A program made the translations under genes and the position numbers. A DNA stretch of 64,000 nucleotides from JANRLL01 sp033762715 (GTDB taxonomy: Bacteria; Pseudomonadota; Alphaproteobacteria; Rickettsiales; SXRF01): positions 1 to 64,000 of the forward strand of contig JANRLL010000005.1 in NCBI GenBank assembly GCA_033762715.1. Direction: 5' to 3'. The notes beneath the pieces are model-generated. The model was not told the DNA's origin and searched no databases. It saw nothing but the letters and a program-made list of their open reading frames with translations. Positions 18,718 through 27,563 of the stretch are shown piece by piece. Each line of letters begins with the position of its first letter. Positions within the stretch are counted from its first letter, which is position 1.

Positions 18718-20032
18718 TCTCGCTTTTCATGCCAGCGCACGTTTTGGCCTGGGTGCTAAACCCGGCGAATTGGCGACTATCGGCAGTGACCCGCGCGGTT
18801 GGCTAATGCAGCAACTACGCTCGCCTGTGATTCCGCGCGAAGTGCAAAAGCGTGAGGGCGGCGCCGATTTAATGGCGCAGGCGGTGGAAGGATTGCGCGC
18901 GGCAAAACTCGATAAAGCAGAAAACAAAATCCGTGCCGCGCGGGATATTTACATCAAAGAAACCGGCGCTCGCGTGATCGCGCAGGTACGTAGTGAGCAG
19001 CCATTTATTGAACGGATGGTGCTTTTTTGGAGTAATCATTTTACCGTGTCGGTGCAAAAGCCGATTATTGGCGGCATCGTCAATCAATATGAAGTCGAGG
19101 CGATTCGCCCGCATATCGGCGGCTATTTCAAAGATATGCTGCTTGCCGTCTGCCGCCATCCGGCCATGTTATTTTATCTCGATAACGTGCAATCTTTTGG
19201 GGCCAATTCACGGGCGGGCACGCGGCGCGGCAAAGGCCTCAATGAAAATCTCGCCCGTGAAATTTTAGAGCTGCATACGCTGGGTGTAGGAAGCGGCTAT
19301 ACGCAAAATGATGTAATTGCGCTCGCGAAAATCATCACCGGCTGGACGCTGGATCGCAGCGTAATGGGTGTTAAAATCGCCTTCAAATTTCAAGAGCTGG
19401 CGCATGAGCCGGGCGCAAAAACATTGCTCGGTAAAAACTTCGCGGAATCGGGCGAGCAAGAGGGCATCGACGCGCTCACCATGCTAGCCGCCCATCCTGC
19501 CACCGCCAAACATATCGCAACCAAACTCGCGCGGCACTTTATCGCCGATACCCCCAGCGCCGGCTCTATCGCGGCCATTGAGCGTGTATTTTTACAAACA
19601 GATGGGCACATACCCAGCGTTATGCAGAGCATTATTGCGATGGATGATGCATGGAATGCACCGCTGACCAAGCTCAAAAACCCTTATGAGTTTGTGATTT
19701 CTGCGCTGCGTCTTACCGGCGTCGAGCCCACGCCTATCCAAGCAGTGATTGGGCTAGAAGCACTGAATTTTCGGGCGTTCAATGCCCCCTCGCCTGCCGG
19801 TTTTGACGATGTGGCCGAGGCGTGGGCATCGCCGGATGCGCTGATGAAACGCATCGAATGGGGGCATAAGTTGGCGCAGCGTTTGCCCGCCGGAACTTCG
19901 CCGATGCAGCTGGCTGAGCTTGCGATGAAAAATGCGCTCAGCGCAGGCACCACGCAAGCCATCGAACGCGCCGCCTCTGGCACTGACGGTATCGGGCTGC
20001 TTCTCGCCAGCCCAGAATTTCAGCGGAGATAG
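18707..20032 (+). CDS. DUF1800 domain-containing protein
   Basis: 441 residues. The start resembles other DUF1800 proteins (FGLGAKPGE then DPRGWLMQQL), with the central conserved LNENLAREILELHTLG and GWTL segments, and HEPGAKTLLGK then RLARHF-type motifs. Function of DUF1800 is not known; it is almost always paired with DUF1501, as here (2-nt gap). No clear signal peptide. It overlaps the sensor gene by 11 nt, so it appears to be in the ECF operon. Confidence 0.92.
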   Translation: MSNNLAFHASARFGLGAKPGELATIGSDPRGWLMQQLRSPVIPREVQKREGGADLMAQAVEGLRAAKLDKAENKIRAARDIYIKETGARVIAQVRSEQPFIERMVLFWSNHFTVSVQKPIIGGIVNQYEVEAIRPHIGGYFKDMLLAVCRHPAMLFYLDNVQSFGANSRAGTRRGKGLNENLAREILELHTLGVGSGYTQNDVIALAKIITGWTLDRSVMGVKIAFKFQELAHEPGAKTLLGKNFAESGEQEGIDALTMLAAHPATAKHIATKLARHFIADTPSAGSIAAIERVFLQTDGHIPSVMQSIIAMDDAWNAPLTKLKNPYEFVISALRLTGVEPTPIQAVIGLEALNFRAFNAPSPAGFDDVAEAWASPDALMKRIEWGHKLAQRLPAGTSPMQLAELAMKNALSAGTTQAIERAASGTDGIGLLLASPEFQRR

Positions 20033-20034
20033 CC

Positions 20035-21201
20035 ATGTCAGATTATTCACGCAGAGATTTTATACAGATACTGGGTATGGGTACCCTGGCTGCGGCTATG
20101 CCACTGCGCTTTGCCTATGCGGCAGGCGCGGGTGACAAACGCTTATTGGTAGTGATTTTGCGCGGCGCGATGGACGGTCTGGCGGCGGTGCCTCCTATTG
20201 GTGACCGCGCTTACGGCGATGCGCGCGGTGCGATGGCGTTACCACAAAATGGTGATACGCTGATTAATCTCGATGGCTATTTCGCCATGCATTCGGCGTT
20301 AAAGCCGCTGGCGGATTTATATCAAAAGAAAGAGCTCGCCATTCTGCATGCCACCGCCACGCCGTATCGCGATCGCTCACATTTTGATGCACAGGATCTG
20401 CTTGAAAATGGTAGTGACAAACCACATCTGCTTAGCACCGGATGGCTCAATCGCGCTGCGCTCGCGCTGCAGGGCGGCTCGGCCCTAGCACTTGGATCAT
20501 CGATTCCACTGGTGCTGCGCGGCGATGCGAAGGTCACGTCATGGGCACCGTCCGTGCTGCCCGATGTCGATGAAGATTATCTCACGCGCGTGATGCATAT
20601 GTATCAGAACGATCCTTTGCTGCTGGGCGCGATCAGCGAAGCAAAACAGATGCAGGGCAAAGCTGGCGGTGGTGGCGGACGTGGCCCGAGAGCATTTGTG
20701 GATATGATGAAAAAAGCCGCGAGCTTCATGTCCCCTGCCAGCGGCCCGCGCATCGGTGCTATCGATATGGGCGGCTGGGACACGCATGCCAATCAAGGGC
20801 TTGGAAGCGGTAGGCTCGCCAATAATTTCAAAATCCTCGCCGAAGGACTTGCCGCCTATCGCGCCGACATGGGCGCCGCGTGGCAACACACCGCCGTGCT
20901 GGTCATCACCGAATTCGGCCGCACAGTCAAAGGCAACGGCACCGGCGGCACCGATCACGGCACAGCGAGCGTCGCATTTTTACTGGGCGGCAGTGTCAAT
21001 GGTGGCCGCGTCATCGGCGACTGGCCAGGCCTTGCGCGGCTCCACGAAAACCGCGACCTTATCCCCGCCAATGATCTGCGCGGCGTGCTTAAAGGAACGC
21101 TGGCGGCGCAGTTTGGACTGTCAGACAACGTGCTCTCCTCGCAAATATTTCCAGGCAGCACACATATCGCGCCGATAGGTATCCTGATGAAAGCCGGATA
21201 A
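20035..21201 (+). CDS. DUF1501 protein, Tat-exported
   Basis: 388 residues, N-terminal twin-arginine signal SRRDFIQ followed by a hydrophobic stretch ending AYA (residues about 1-28), so export by the Tat pathway in folded form is likely. The mature part carries DUF1501 features: LRGAMDGLAAVPP near 45-57, DAQDLLENG near 115, IDMGGWDTHANQ, and ITEFGRTVKGNGTGGTDHGTA, a His/Asp-rich region that resembles sulfatase/alkaline-phosphatase-fold metal sites. The partner DUF1800 gene ends 2 nt upstream. The reaction is unknown. Confidence 0.92.
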   Translation: MSDYSRRDFIQILGMGTLAAAMPLRFAYAAGAGDKRLLVVILRGAMDGLAAVPPIGDRAYGDARGAMALPQNGDTLINLDGYFAMHSALKPLADLYQKKELAILHATATPYRDRSHFDAQDLLENGSDKPHLLSTGWLNRAALALQGGSALALGSSIPLVLRGDAKVTSWAPSVLPDVDEDYLTRVMHMYQNDPLLLGAISEAKQMQGKAGGGGGRGPRAFVDMMKKAASFMSPASGPRIGAIDMGGWDTHANQGLGSGRLANNFKILAEGLAAYRADMGAAWQHTAVLVITEFGRTVKGNGTGGTDHGTASVAFLLGGSVNGGRVIGDWPGLARLHENRDLIPANDLRGVLKGTLAAQFGLSDNVLSSQIFPGSTHIAPIGILMKAG

Positions 21202-21308
21202 AACCTATTGTGTAAAGTGTAATTTCCCTGATACCTGCCTGTTTCGTTTTTTGTGAAGAAGCCTTATAAGCCCATACTTTCCTCACGTTTCTGATTAATT
21301 CTTCAACC

Positions 21309-21410
21309 CATTCCCTGAAAAATATGCAAATTACCCTGTATTTTGGCAATTATCAGGGAATAGTGAGAGGGGTGTTGGCAGTCAGCCCCCTGCTCCACCA
21401 AATCTTACCA
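21309..21410. repeat. Interspersed palindromic repeat, copy A
   Basis: ATTCCCTG (21310-21317) pairs with CAGGGAAT (21354-21361). Inside lies CTGTATT, and after it ATAGTGAGAGG and a tail ending CTCCACCAAAT. Copy B at 29336-29416 shares ATTCC(C)TG, CTGTATT-N9-ATCAGGGAATAGTGA-R-AGG at identical spacing and a CCACCAAAT end. A second short hairpin (GGGG...CCCC, 21369-21390) lies in the tail. Located between the convergent ends of the DUF1501 gene and exbD. Confidence 0.6.
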
Positions 21411-21417
21411 CTTCTTT

Positions 21418-21828
21418 TCAATTCGGCTGGGTGATAAAGCCGATATTGTTTAAACTATTGCGCTGCGCGGCGGCTAAAATATGGCTGACCTTTTCATAAG
21501 GTGTTTTTTTGTCAGCGCGCAAGTGAATAGGTTGTTTGGGATTGGTCGCGGCGGCTTCTTGGAAGCGCTGGCTTAGTGTTTCCATGGTAATGGGCGTATC
21601 ATTCCAATAATATTGGCCGTTGGCATCGATCGACAACGTGATGGGTTTTTCATCTTGAATTTGAGTGGCGGTTTCGTTGGGCAGCTCCAGTTTTACGGCT
21701 TGTGTCAGCATGGGTGCGGTAACAAGAAAAATAATCAACAGCACAAGCATCACGTCCACTAGCGGCGTGGTGTTGATCTCTGCCATCGGTGCTTGGAAAT
21801 CTTCCTTATCGAAATTGCTAAGCGCCAT
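21418..21828 (-). CDS. exbD: ExbD/TolR-family biopolymer transport protein
   Basis: Inner-membrane component of the proton-driven TonB energising complex. 136 residues with a short cytoplasmic N-terminus, one membrane helix (residues about 22-43, PLVDVMLVLLIIFLVTAPML) containing the conserved Asp in LVDVMLVLL, and a periplasmic domain. Last gene of a receptor-PepSY-tonB-exbB-exbD run; its start overlaps the exbB stop by one base. ExbD rather than TolR is chosen because of the TonB and receptor neighbours. Confidence 0.9.
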   Translation of the reverse strand: MALSNFDKEDFQAPMAEINTTPLVDVMLVLLIIFLVTAPMLTQAVKLELPNETATQIQDEKPITLSIDANGQYYWNDTPITMETLSQRFQEAAATNPKQPIHLRADKKTPYEKVSHILAAAQRNSLNNIGFITQPN

Positions 21829-22433
21829 TATTGAGTCTCGCGACTGGAAAGTTGCAGCGTCATCTGTTCAGCAATATGCCGCAAATCTTGCACCAATACG
21901 CGATTCACGCGTACAAAGGCATTATAGGCAAGCACAGCAGGTATGGCGGCAAATAGACCAGCTGCCGTTGCTACAAGCGCTTCGCCCATCGGCCCAGCCA
22001 CGACGTTTAGACTAGCATTTCCCTCAACAGCGATGCGGGTGAGTGCGCCGTAGATTCCCCATACGGTGCCGAATAGACCGATAAAGGGTGCAGAGCTACC
22101 AACCGATGCAAGGATGGTGAGGCCACGATCGAGCCATACGCGAATCTTATCCAGTGTTTGCGCGAGATATACCGATACCATCTCTTTACGATCTGCATGA
22201 TCTTGCCCAGCCAACATAGGCCGCAAACGCTCTGCTTCTTTGAGTAAAAGCGCAACAGCCCCTTTCGCATCTGAGCCATGAGCCTGATATGCGTGGATGC
22301 TCGCATGAACCACTTTTAGCTTCCATATTTTCCAGAAAATAATATACCAGCTTGCCAACGACATCGCCGCGAGTAGCAAAAATACGCTGATTAAAACAGG
22401 GTCACCTTGGTGGAATACATATGTCAGATTCAT
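21828..22433 (-). CDS. exbB: ExbB/MotA/TolQ-family proton channel protein
   Basis: Inner-membrane channel subunit of the TonB-ExbB-ExbD complex. 201 residues with three membrane segments: about 15-35, about 105-130 (LTILASVGSSAPFIGLFGTVWGI, the conserved family signature) and about 150-175 (GPMGEALVATAAGLFAAIPAVLAYN). Length is short for ExbB but typical of the compact form. It overlaps tonB by 4 nt and exbD by 1 nt, so the three are translationally coupled. Confidence 0.9.
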   Translation of the reverse strand: MNLTYVFHQGDPVLISVFLLLAAMSLASWYIIFWKIWKLKVVHASIHAYQAHGSDAKGAVALLLKEAERLRPMLAGQDHADRKEMVSVYLAQTLDKIRVWLDRGLTILASVGSSAPFIGLFGTVWGIYGALTRIAVEGNASLNVVAGPMGEALVATAAGLFAAIPAVLAYNAFVRVNRVLVQDLRHIAEQMTLQLSSRETQ

Positions 22434-23068
22434 CGCTCATCCTTTAGTCTAAAAATAATCGGAACGATCACCGTCGCGGCAATAGACTCGCTGCCGCGTC
22501 GAGCCGGTATGAAGTGCCAGCGTTCGACCGCTTGGCGTGCAGCGGCATCGAGAATGCTAGAGCCACTGGAATAGCTAACCGTTACATGCTCCGGCGTTCC
22601 TTCGTTAGAAACATCGACGTTAAGTAGCACCTTGCCTTCGATACCCCGAAGACGTGCTGTAGCTGGATAGGCCGGCGGAGGATTGCGCAGATAGACTGCA
22701 TCGAAAATAGGCTGGGTGAACGCGGCATTTTTCGCATCTGCCTCTGCCGCTTGCGGGCCGGATGCTGGCGCGAGTTGTGCCATTTGTTTCGGCTTTTCTT
22801 CTATGTATTCCTTCTTGCGCACCACTTCTTTTTTAGTCAGCACTTTCTTCATACCTATTGGCTTAGGGGGTACTGGCGGAGTTGCTTCTAACGCGGATTC
22901 TATTTTTTCCTGCGGCACTGGCGCTGAAATCATCGCCACCTGAATGACCTGTTGCTGTGGGATCGCAATGGGCGAATCCGGCTGCATGGCCCATGCGGCT
23001 AGGCCGGTATGGACGGCTAATGTGCCGGAAACGGCAATCACATGCCCTAACCTGCTAGCATGTTGCAT
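22430..23068 (-). CDS. tonB: Energy transducer TonB
   Basis: Couples the ExbB/ExbD proton motor to the outer-membrane receptor. 212 residues: one N-terminal membrane helix (residues about 8-28), a Pro/Lys/Glu-rich periplasmic linker (about 55-100, including PPVPPKP and repeated KK/EE), and a C-terminal TonB fold at about 125-212 (NPPPAYPATARLRGIEGKVLLNV, then a VERWHFIPARR strand). Overlaps the PepSY gene by 14 nt upstream and exbB by 4 nt downstream. Confidence 0.9.
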   Translation of the reverse strand: MQHASRLGHVIAVSGTLAVHTGLAAWAMQPDSPIAIPQQQVIQVAMISAPVPQEKIESALEATPPVPPKPIGMKKVLTKKEVVRKKEYIEEKPKQMAQLAPASGPQAAEADAKNAAFTQPIFDAVYLRNPPPAYPATARLRGIEGKVLLNVDVSNEGTPEHVTVSYSSGSSILDAAARQAVERWHFIPARRGSESIAATVIVPIIFRLKDER

Positions 23069-24323
23069 GGCGTTTTACTTTTGTAATAAGGGTTTCGCCG
23101 AGCCAGATAACCAGCACGGATGCGCCAAAAAGCGGAAGCACTATTCCTACAAGTGCAATAAGGGCAATGAGCCGCTTCGGCAATTTCACATTATCGGGTA
23201 ACCGTGGTGCTCCTAGCGCTCGTTGAGGCTTACGCTTCCACCACATAACGGGGCCGGTGATGCACATGCTGATAAGCGCTAATACAGCGGTTAAATTGAG
23301 TATCTGGTTCGCGCTTCCAAACAGCCGCCCTTCGTGAAAGGCCACACCTAATGCCGTGAGCCTACCGACTTTGCCTAAATCATCGAAACGGTATTCGTCT
23401 AAAACTACACCGCTACGGCGATCAAAAAACAGATAGGCGATATTCTCAGAGTCGCCGCCATGGCGCAGTGGCATCAGCGCGTAAGATCCCTTGGGACCCC
23501 GGGGATATTCGATTTTAAACGCGTGTTTAACGTCTTTGTAAGCAATTGCCTCAAAGAGTGTATTTATCGAGATTTCCGGCAATATATCATCGCTTTGCGA
23601 CATTGGTCTTGCGGCAAATACAGCTTTGGGAAATCCCTCGCCTGCCCGCGTTGAAATATCGCTGAGCAGCCCTCCCCACACCATCGACCATGGAAGTCCG
23701 GTAATCAGCAGCGCGAGTATCCATAACCCCGTCCATGCGCCGGGAACCGCATGAAATTCGCGCCAGAGATTTCTGCCGTTAGATTTTATATTGGGAATAA
23801 TCGTGCCGCGTTCTTTATTGCCGCGCGGCCACCAGAGATAAAACCCAGTCGCGATCATCACGATGAGCCAGCAGGCAGCAAGCTCGGTGACAACGCGACC
23901 TGTCGTTCCCAGCAGCAGATTTTTATGAGTCTCTCTAGCGACATTCATCAAGCGCCATTTTTCGCCCACGGTACCTAGCAGCGTATGTGTGCCGGGATGA
24001 AGAAAGGCGGTGAGCTTTTCCCCGCTTTGGGTGCTTAGAACAATTTGTGCACTCTGATCGGCGGCAAATGGCGGCTGATAGCTGTGAAGCTGCTTGGCAT
24101 CAAGGCTGGTTTTAGCCGCCTTAATAATGGCATCATGATTGACCGCTCCGTGATATGCTTCATGCAGATAGAAGCGATTCCCATACAGCCAATTTTCGAT
24201 CTGGGGCTGAAGCAGATAGACGCCGCCCGTCATCGCCATAATCAGTATGATCGGCGTTACGATGAGTCCTGCATAGAAATGCCAGCGCCAGAAGAAATTG
24301 TAGTATAAAGGTTTCGCCGCCAT
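23055..24323 (-). CDS. PepSY-associated membrane protein, receptor partner
   Basis: 422 residues with four or five membrane helices (about 15-38, 145-165, 195-215, 345-365, 390-412) and periplasmic PepSY-type segments between. The first helix is preceded by FFWRWHFYAGLIVTPIILIMAMTGGVYL, the hallmark of the PepSY_TM (PiuB-like) family, and there are several His residues in membrane segments (HFYAG, REFHAVPGAWTG) that could bind heme. Relatives are encoded with TonB-dependent siderophore or metal receptors and act as inner-membrane ferric-siderophore/metal reductases. It lies 1 nt downstream of the receptor stop. Substrate unknown. Confidence 0.85.
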   Translation of the reverse strand: MAAKPLYYNFFWRWHFYAGLIVTPIILIMAMTGGVYLLQPQIENWLYGNRFYLHEAYHGAVNHDAIIKAAKTSLDAKQLHSYQPPFAADQSAQIVLSTQSGEKLTAFLHPGTHTLLGTVGEKWRLMNVARETHKNLLLGTTGRVVTELAACWLIVMIATGFYLWWPRGNKERGTIIPNIKSNGRNLWREFHAVPGAWTGLWILALLITGLPWSMVWGGLLSDISTRAGEGFPKAVFAARPMSQSDDILPEISINTLFEAIAYKDVKHAFKIEYPRGPKGSYALMPLRHGGDSENIAYLFFDRRSGVVLDEYRFDDLGKVGRLTALGVAFHEGRLFGSANQILNLTAVLALISMCITGPVMWWKRKPQRALGAPRLPDNVKLPKRLIALIALVGIVLPLFGASVLVIWLGETLITKVKRHATC

Positions 24324-24324
24324 A

Positions 24325-26379
24325 TTAGAGTTTGAGCCTCATGCCTGCATAAAATGTTCTGCCATCGCCCGGATAGAAGACATTGCCGCCCCCACTGACG
24401 GTGGTGCTAAAGGTTGAGATATAGCGTTTATCAAGCAGATTGCGACCATCTACAAACAGGTCGAGATTCTGGTTGACCTCATAACCCGCTCCAAGCCCAA
24501 GAAGTCCGTAACCGGGCGACGTAACTGTGTTAGAAAAATCTACGTCGGCATCGCTCGCAAGCTCAATATTCGGCGCGACATACCAGCCATCCGCGTGATC
24601 ATAGCGAAGTTCTATTTGTAAGAAATGCTTAGGCTGACCGGCAATATCATTATCGCCATATTGCGGATCATTCTCGAAATAATAATCGCTGTAGGTATAG
24701 GCATTGCGCAGTTGCACATGATCGCCTTTAGACACCACATTTTGAGCAACCTGCAAATCCAGACCAAGCTCAAGCCCCTGGTGAATTGTATCACCCGCAT
24801 TAAAAGTGCTAGCAGGAATCCCAGAACCAATCGTATATTGCAGCATCTCATCATGAATCCATGCGCGATATAAACTCACATCCCACGCCGCGATGCCATA
24901 GCTGCCACGACTGCCGATTTCCGCTGTCCAGGCTTTTTGTGGATCGACCGGTGTGAATCCTACGGTACCGCTTTGAGTGAGCTCAGAGAATGTTGGTGGC
25001 TCGAAGCTTTTGCTAACATTGGCAAAGAACTGAAGATCATTTCGCGGCTCATACAGCACCCCGATTTTGGGGTTAATGGCAGCGTAAGTATCGTTTGCAC
25101 TTTCGGCAGGTGATAATTGATTATTTTCATCACGCTTTGACCAAGTTGCTTGCGCCCCTGTAACCATTGCCCACTGAGGCACGACGTAAAAATTATTTTC
25201 ACCATACAGCGTCACATTTTGTGAACTTTGATCGGCCTTGGAGGTAAGTGCGCCGCGCGAACCATTGATATTTTGGAATACTTTGGCGTTCACATCCCCC
25301 AAATGGGGGGTAAAGCCAAGCTTATAGCGGTTGCGATAATCGGCGAGTGAATATTCGCCCGAACCCTGCACGAATGCGCCGTAATCACTGCTGGCTTGAT
25401 CGATCACCCCTACGAATGGCGTTATGGGATGGAATAACTCTTTGAGGCTGATGAAGGCGCCTGCATCGATTCTATCGCCGTTATCCAGACTGAATGTTGT
25501 TTTGTTCGATACACGCAACGAATTCATATCGCGGTGCTGATCCGCCGTGATAGCGGAAGGATCGGCGGCTTTGGGGTTATGAAGCGCGGCTGCCTTACTC
25601 ACACTTCCCGGCAATTCCTGCTTGATGATATTCCCGCTCACATAAAAGCGCGTTTCTACTTTGTCTGAAATCTTCTGGCCAAAATTGCTGTTGAATTTGA
25701 TATTTTCCTGCGCGCTGTGCTCCCGGAATCCTTCGCCGGATGTGCCGGTGAGACTCAGGAACATATCGTAATCGCCGAAGCTGCGGCCTGACTGCGCATT
25801 GAAACGATAGGTGTCATACGAGCCGATTTCGGCGCGCACCTGATCGCCCGGATTGCTGCGGCCAGTTTTGCTCACCATGTTCACCGCACCGCCCAGCGTC
25901 GAGCTGCCATATTGCAGCGCATTCGCACCTTTGAACACTTCGATGCGCTGCATCGCCAATGAATCGGCTTCCTGGAAATCCGCTGCACCATCAGCTAGAT
26001 TGAATGGTATGCCATCTTGCAATAAATCAAGACCGCGCAAATGGAAGCCGCGCGAAAGACCAGAACCGCGTATCGAAATTCGCACTTCTTCGCCAAAGCG
26101 TTTTTGCGCATAGACACCGGGAACGTAAGCGAGCGTATCCTCGAAATTCAGGCTGTATTTATCTTCGTAGTCTTTTGCATCGACCACTTCCACACCACCT
26201 GGCGTTTTCTGAATTTCTTGGTTAGCAGTGGCATTATCAGGAACGGTTAAAGAGCCTTCCTGAGTCGCCGTCACCACAACCGCCGGCATTTGGCTCGATG
26301 GTTTTTTGTCAGCAGCAACGGCGGGAACCGCCGCCAGCGTACTAGAGCATACCAGCAATGTGAGAAGTGAGTTTTTCAT
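24325..26379 (-). CDS. TonB-dependent outer-membrane receptor
   Basis: Start ATG 26379 is chosen because AGAGG lies about 7 nt upstream; a longer frame begins at 26415. Signal peptide residues 1-22 (cleavage after AVAA). TonB box candidate PAVVVTATQEG near 32-42, plug domain about 55-165 (VRISIRGSGLSRGFHLRG, EVFKGANALQYGSSTLGGAVN), then a 22-strand barrel ending in an aromatic-free RLKL. 684 residues. The RGSG/GANALQYG plug signature is shared by Fe-siderophore-type and Cu-type receptors, so the ligand is open. Neighbours (PepSY, TonB, ExbB, ExbD downstream; PCuAC and Sco1 upstream) and a RegA-like palindrome 67 nt ahead of the start favour metal uptake linked to respiration. Confidence 0.93.
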   Translation of the reverse strand: MKNSLLTLLVCSSTLAAVPAVAADKKPSSQMPAVVVTATQEGSLTVPDNATANQEIQKTPGGVEVVDAKDYEDKYSLNFEDTLAYVPGVYAQKRFGEEVRISIRGSGLSRGFHLRGLDLLQDGIPFNLADGAADFQEADSLAMQRIEVFKGANALQYGSSTLGGAVNMVSKTGRSNPGDQVRAEIGSYDTYRFNAQSGRSFGDYDMFLSLTGTSGEGFREHSAQENIKFNSNFGQKISDKVETRFYVSGNIIKQELPGSVSKAAALHNPKAADPSAITADQHRDMNSLRVSNKTTFSLDNGDRIDAGAFISLKELFHPITPFVGVIDQASSDYGAFVQGSGEYSLADYRNRYKLGFTPHLGDVNAKVFQNINGSRGALTSKADQSSQNVTLYGENNFYVVPQWAMVTGAQATWSKRDENNQLSPAESANDTYAAINPKIGVLYEPRNDLQFFANVSKSFEPPTFSELTQSGTVGFTPVDPQKAWTAEIGSRGSYGIAAWDVSLYRAWIHDEMLQYTIGSGIPASTFNAGDTIHQGLELGLDLQVAQNVVSKGDHVQLRNAYTYSDYYFENDPQYGDNDIAGQPKHFLQIELRYDHADGWYVAPNIELASDADVDFSNTVTSPGYGLLGLGAGYEVNQNLDLFVDGRNLLDKRYISTFSTTVSGGGNVFYPGDGRTFYAGMRLKL

Positions 26380-26445
26380 TATAGCCTCTTGGTTGGTTTT
26401 TACTAAAGAGGCCATCTATATATAAGCAGTTTTTATCCTTGGGAA

Positions 26446-26462
26446 TGTGACATATTGTCGCA
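26446..26462. promoter_or_regulatory. RegA/PrrA-like palindromic site ahead of the TonB-dependent receptor
   Basis: Reads TGCGACAATATGTCACA on the minus strand, one base off a perfect palindrome and one base different from the site at 27564-27580. It is 67 nt upstream of the receptor start and 4 nt past the PCuAC stop. Confidence 0.55.
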
Positions 26463-26465
26463 TCT

Positions 26466-26918
26466 TTAGTGGTGGGAATGCTCAGACTCAGCGGGCGCGG
26501 CTTCTGCCATCACCGGCAAGGTGATTTTCTCGCTCTCATTACCGTCAAACTGTAGGGTCAGCAACACCTTGTCGCCTTCCTTGAGAGGCTGGGGCAGCTC
26601 CATCAGCATGATATGCTTGGCCCTAGGTTTGAAGGAAACACTTCCCCCAGCAGGTAATTCCACTGAATCCATATGCCGCATCTTCATCACCCCATTTTCC
26701 TCTATGGTATTGTGTATTTCAGCGACACCTTCCGAGGCCTGCACCGAGCGTAACACCTTGGTCTTACCACTATTATTTTTCAGGTCAAAAAAGGCGGCCG
26801 TAAGGTTTTTTCCCGGCATCGAAGGCTTTACCCAGCCATTGGAAATCTCGATATCTGCTGCATGTGCTAAGGATGTGGAAGTCAGTAATAGCGCAAGTGC
26901 GATCAACGATTTTTTCAT
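26466..26918 (-). CDS. Periplasmic copper chaperone PCu(A)C
   Basis: Delivers Cu(I) to the CuA or CuB centre of cytochrome oxidase, with Sco1. 150 residues, signal peptide 1-20 (cleavage AHA/AD). The copper motif H-x10-M-x21-H-x-M is exactly present: H69, M80, H102, M104. The C-terminus ends in a His-rich ESEHSHH tail, a possible second copper ligand. It starts 1 nt after the sco1 stop, so the two form an operon. Assignment is firm. Confidence 0.95.
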   Translation of the reverse strand: MKKSLIALALLLTSTSLAHAADIEISNGWVKPSMPGKNLTAAFFDLKNNSGKTKVLRSVQASEGVAEIHNTIEENGVMKMRHMDSVELPAGGSVSFKPRAKHIMLMELPQPLKEGDKVLLTLQFDGNESEKITLPVMAEAAPAESEHSHH

Positions 26919-26919
26919 A

Positions 26920-27507
26920 TTATTTCTCCAAATAGGGTTTAATGATTTCGATCATTTTTTCAGCGGATTCATTGTGTGAGAAATGAGCGATGTAATGCCC
27001 TTCCTTGTCCATGAAATAAACAAACGCTGAATGATCCATGGTATAGCCCTTGGTACTTTGTGGCTGCTCTACCTTTGCGTAATACACTTTGTAGGCCTCC
27101 GCAGCGGCTTTGATTTCCTCGGCCGTACCGGTGAGGCCGACAATAGAAGGATGGAAATTACTCAGATATAATTTCATACCATCGACGTCATCCTCTGTAT
27201 CAACCGAGATAAAGACAGGCGTTAGCATTTTTCCCACCTTACCCAGCTGCTCCATGACGCTGGTGATGACCGCCAAGGTGGTAGGACATACATCCGGGCA
27301 GTTAGTGAACCCAAAAAACACTAGCGAATAGTTGCCTTTGAGGTCTTGTTCGGTGACGCGCTTGCCATTCTGGTCGGTCAATGAAAATGCGCCGCCAATC
27401 GCAACTTTGCCGCTACTGACTGAGCTAAAACCTTGCATTTTAGGTAGGAAAACCAATACTGCAAGCAGCAGAGTGATAAACGCAAAAACAGTAAATCTCT
27501 TCTTCAT
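26920..27507 (-). CDS. SCO1/SenC copper-binding assembly protein
   Basis: Membrane-anchored thioredoxin-fold copper metallochaperone for cytochrome c oxidase assembly. 195 residues: N-terminal membrane anchor (about 5-22), CxxxC motif at C70 and C74 (CPDVCP), and the distal His at H159 (YTMDHS), the three copper ligands of the family. Placed next to PCuAC and divergent from regB; in Rhodobacter the senC gene likewise lies beside regA/regB. Expression is likely governed by the palindrome at 27564. Confidence 0.95.
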   Translation of the reverse strand: MKKRFTVFAFITLLLAVLVFLPKMQGFSSVSSGKVAIGGAFSLTDQNGKRVTEQDLKGNYSLVFFGFTNCPDVCPTTLAVITSVMEQLGKVGKMLTPVFISVDTEDDVDGMKLYLSNFHPSIVGLTGTAEEIKAAAEAYKVYYAKVEQPQSTKGYTMDHSAFVYFMDKEGHYIAHFSHNESAEKMIEIIKPYLEK

Positions 27508-27563
27508 CTGATCCCTTTTGTATGGATAAATCTCTATTTACACGCATAATCATGCTTTGAGAA

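Noticed and set aside
21349..21400. Possible tRNA or tmRNA 3' remnant (CTGCTCCACCA)
   Set aside because: Only about 10 nt match the tRNA-Ala end; no cloverleaf or T arm can be folded, and the sequence belongs to a palindromic repeat instead.
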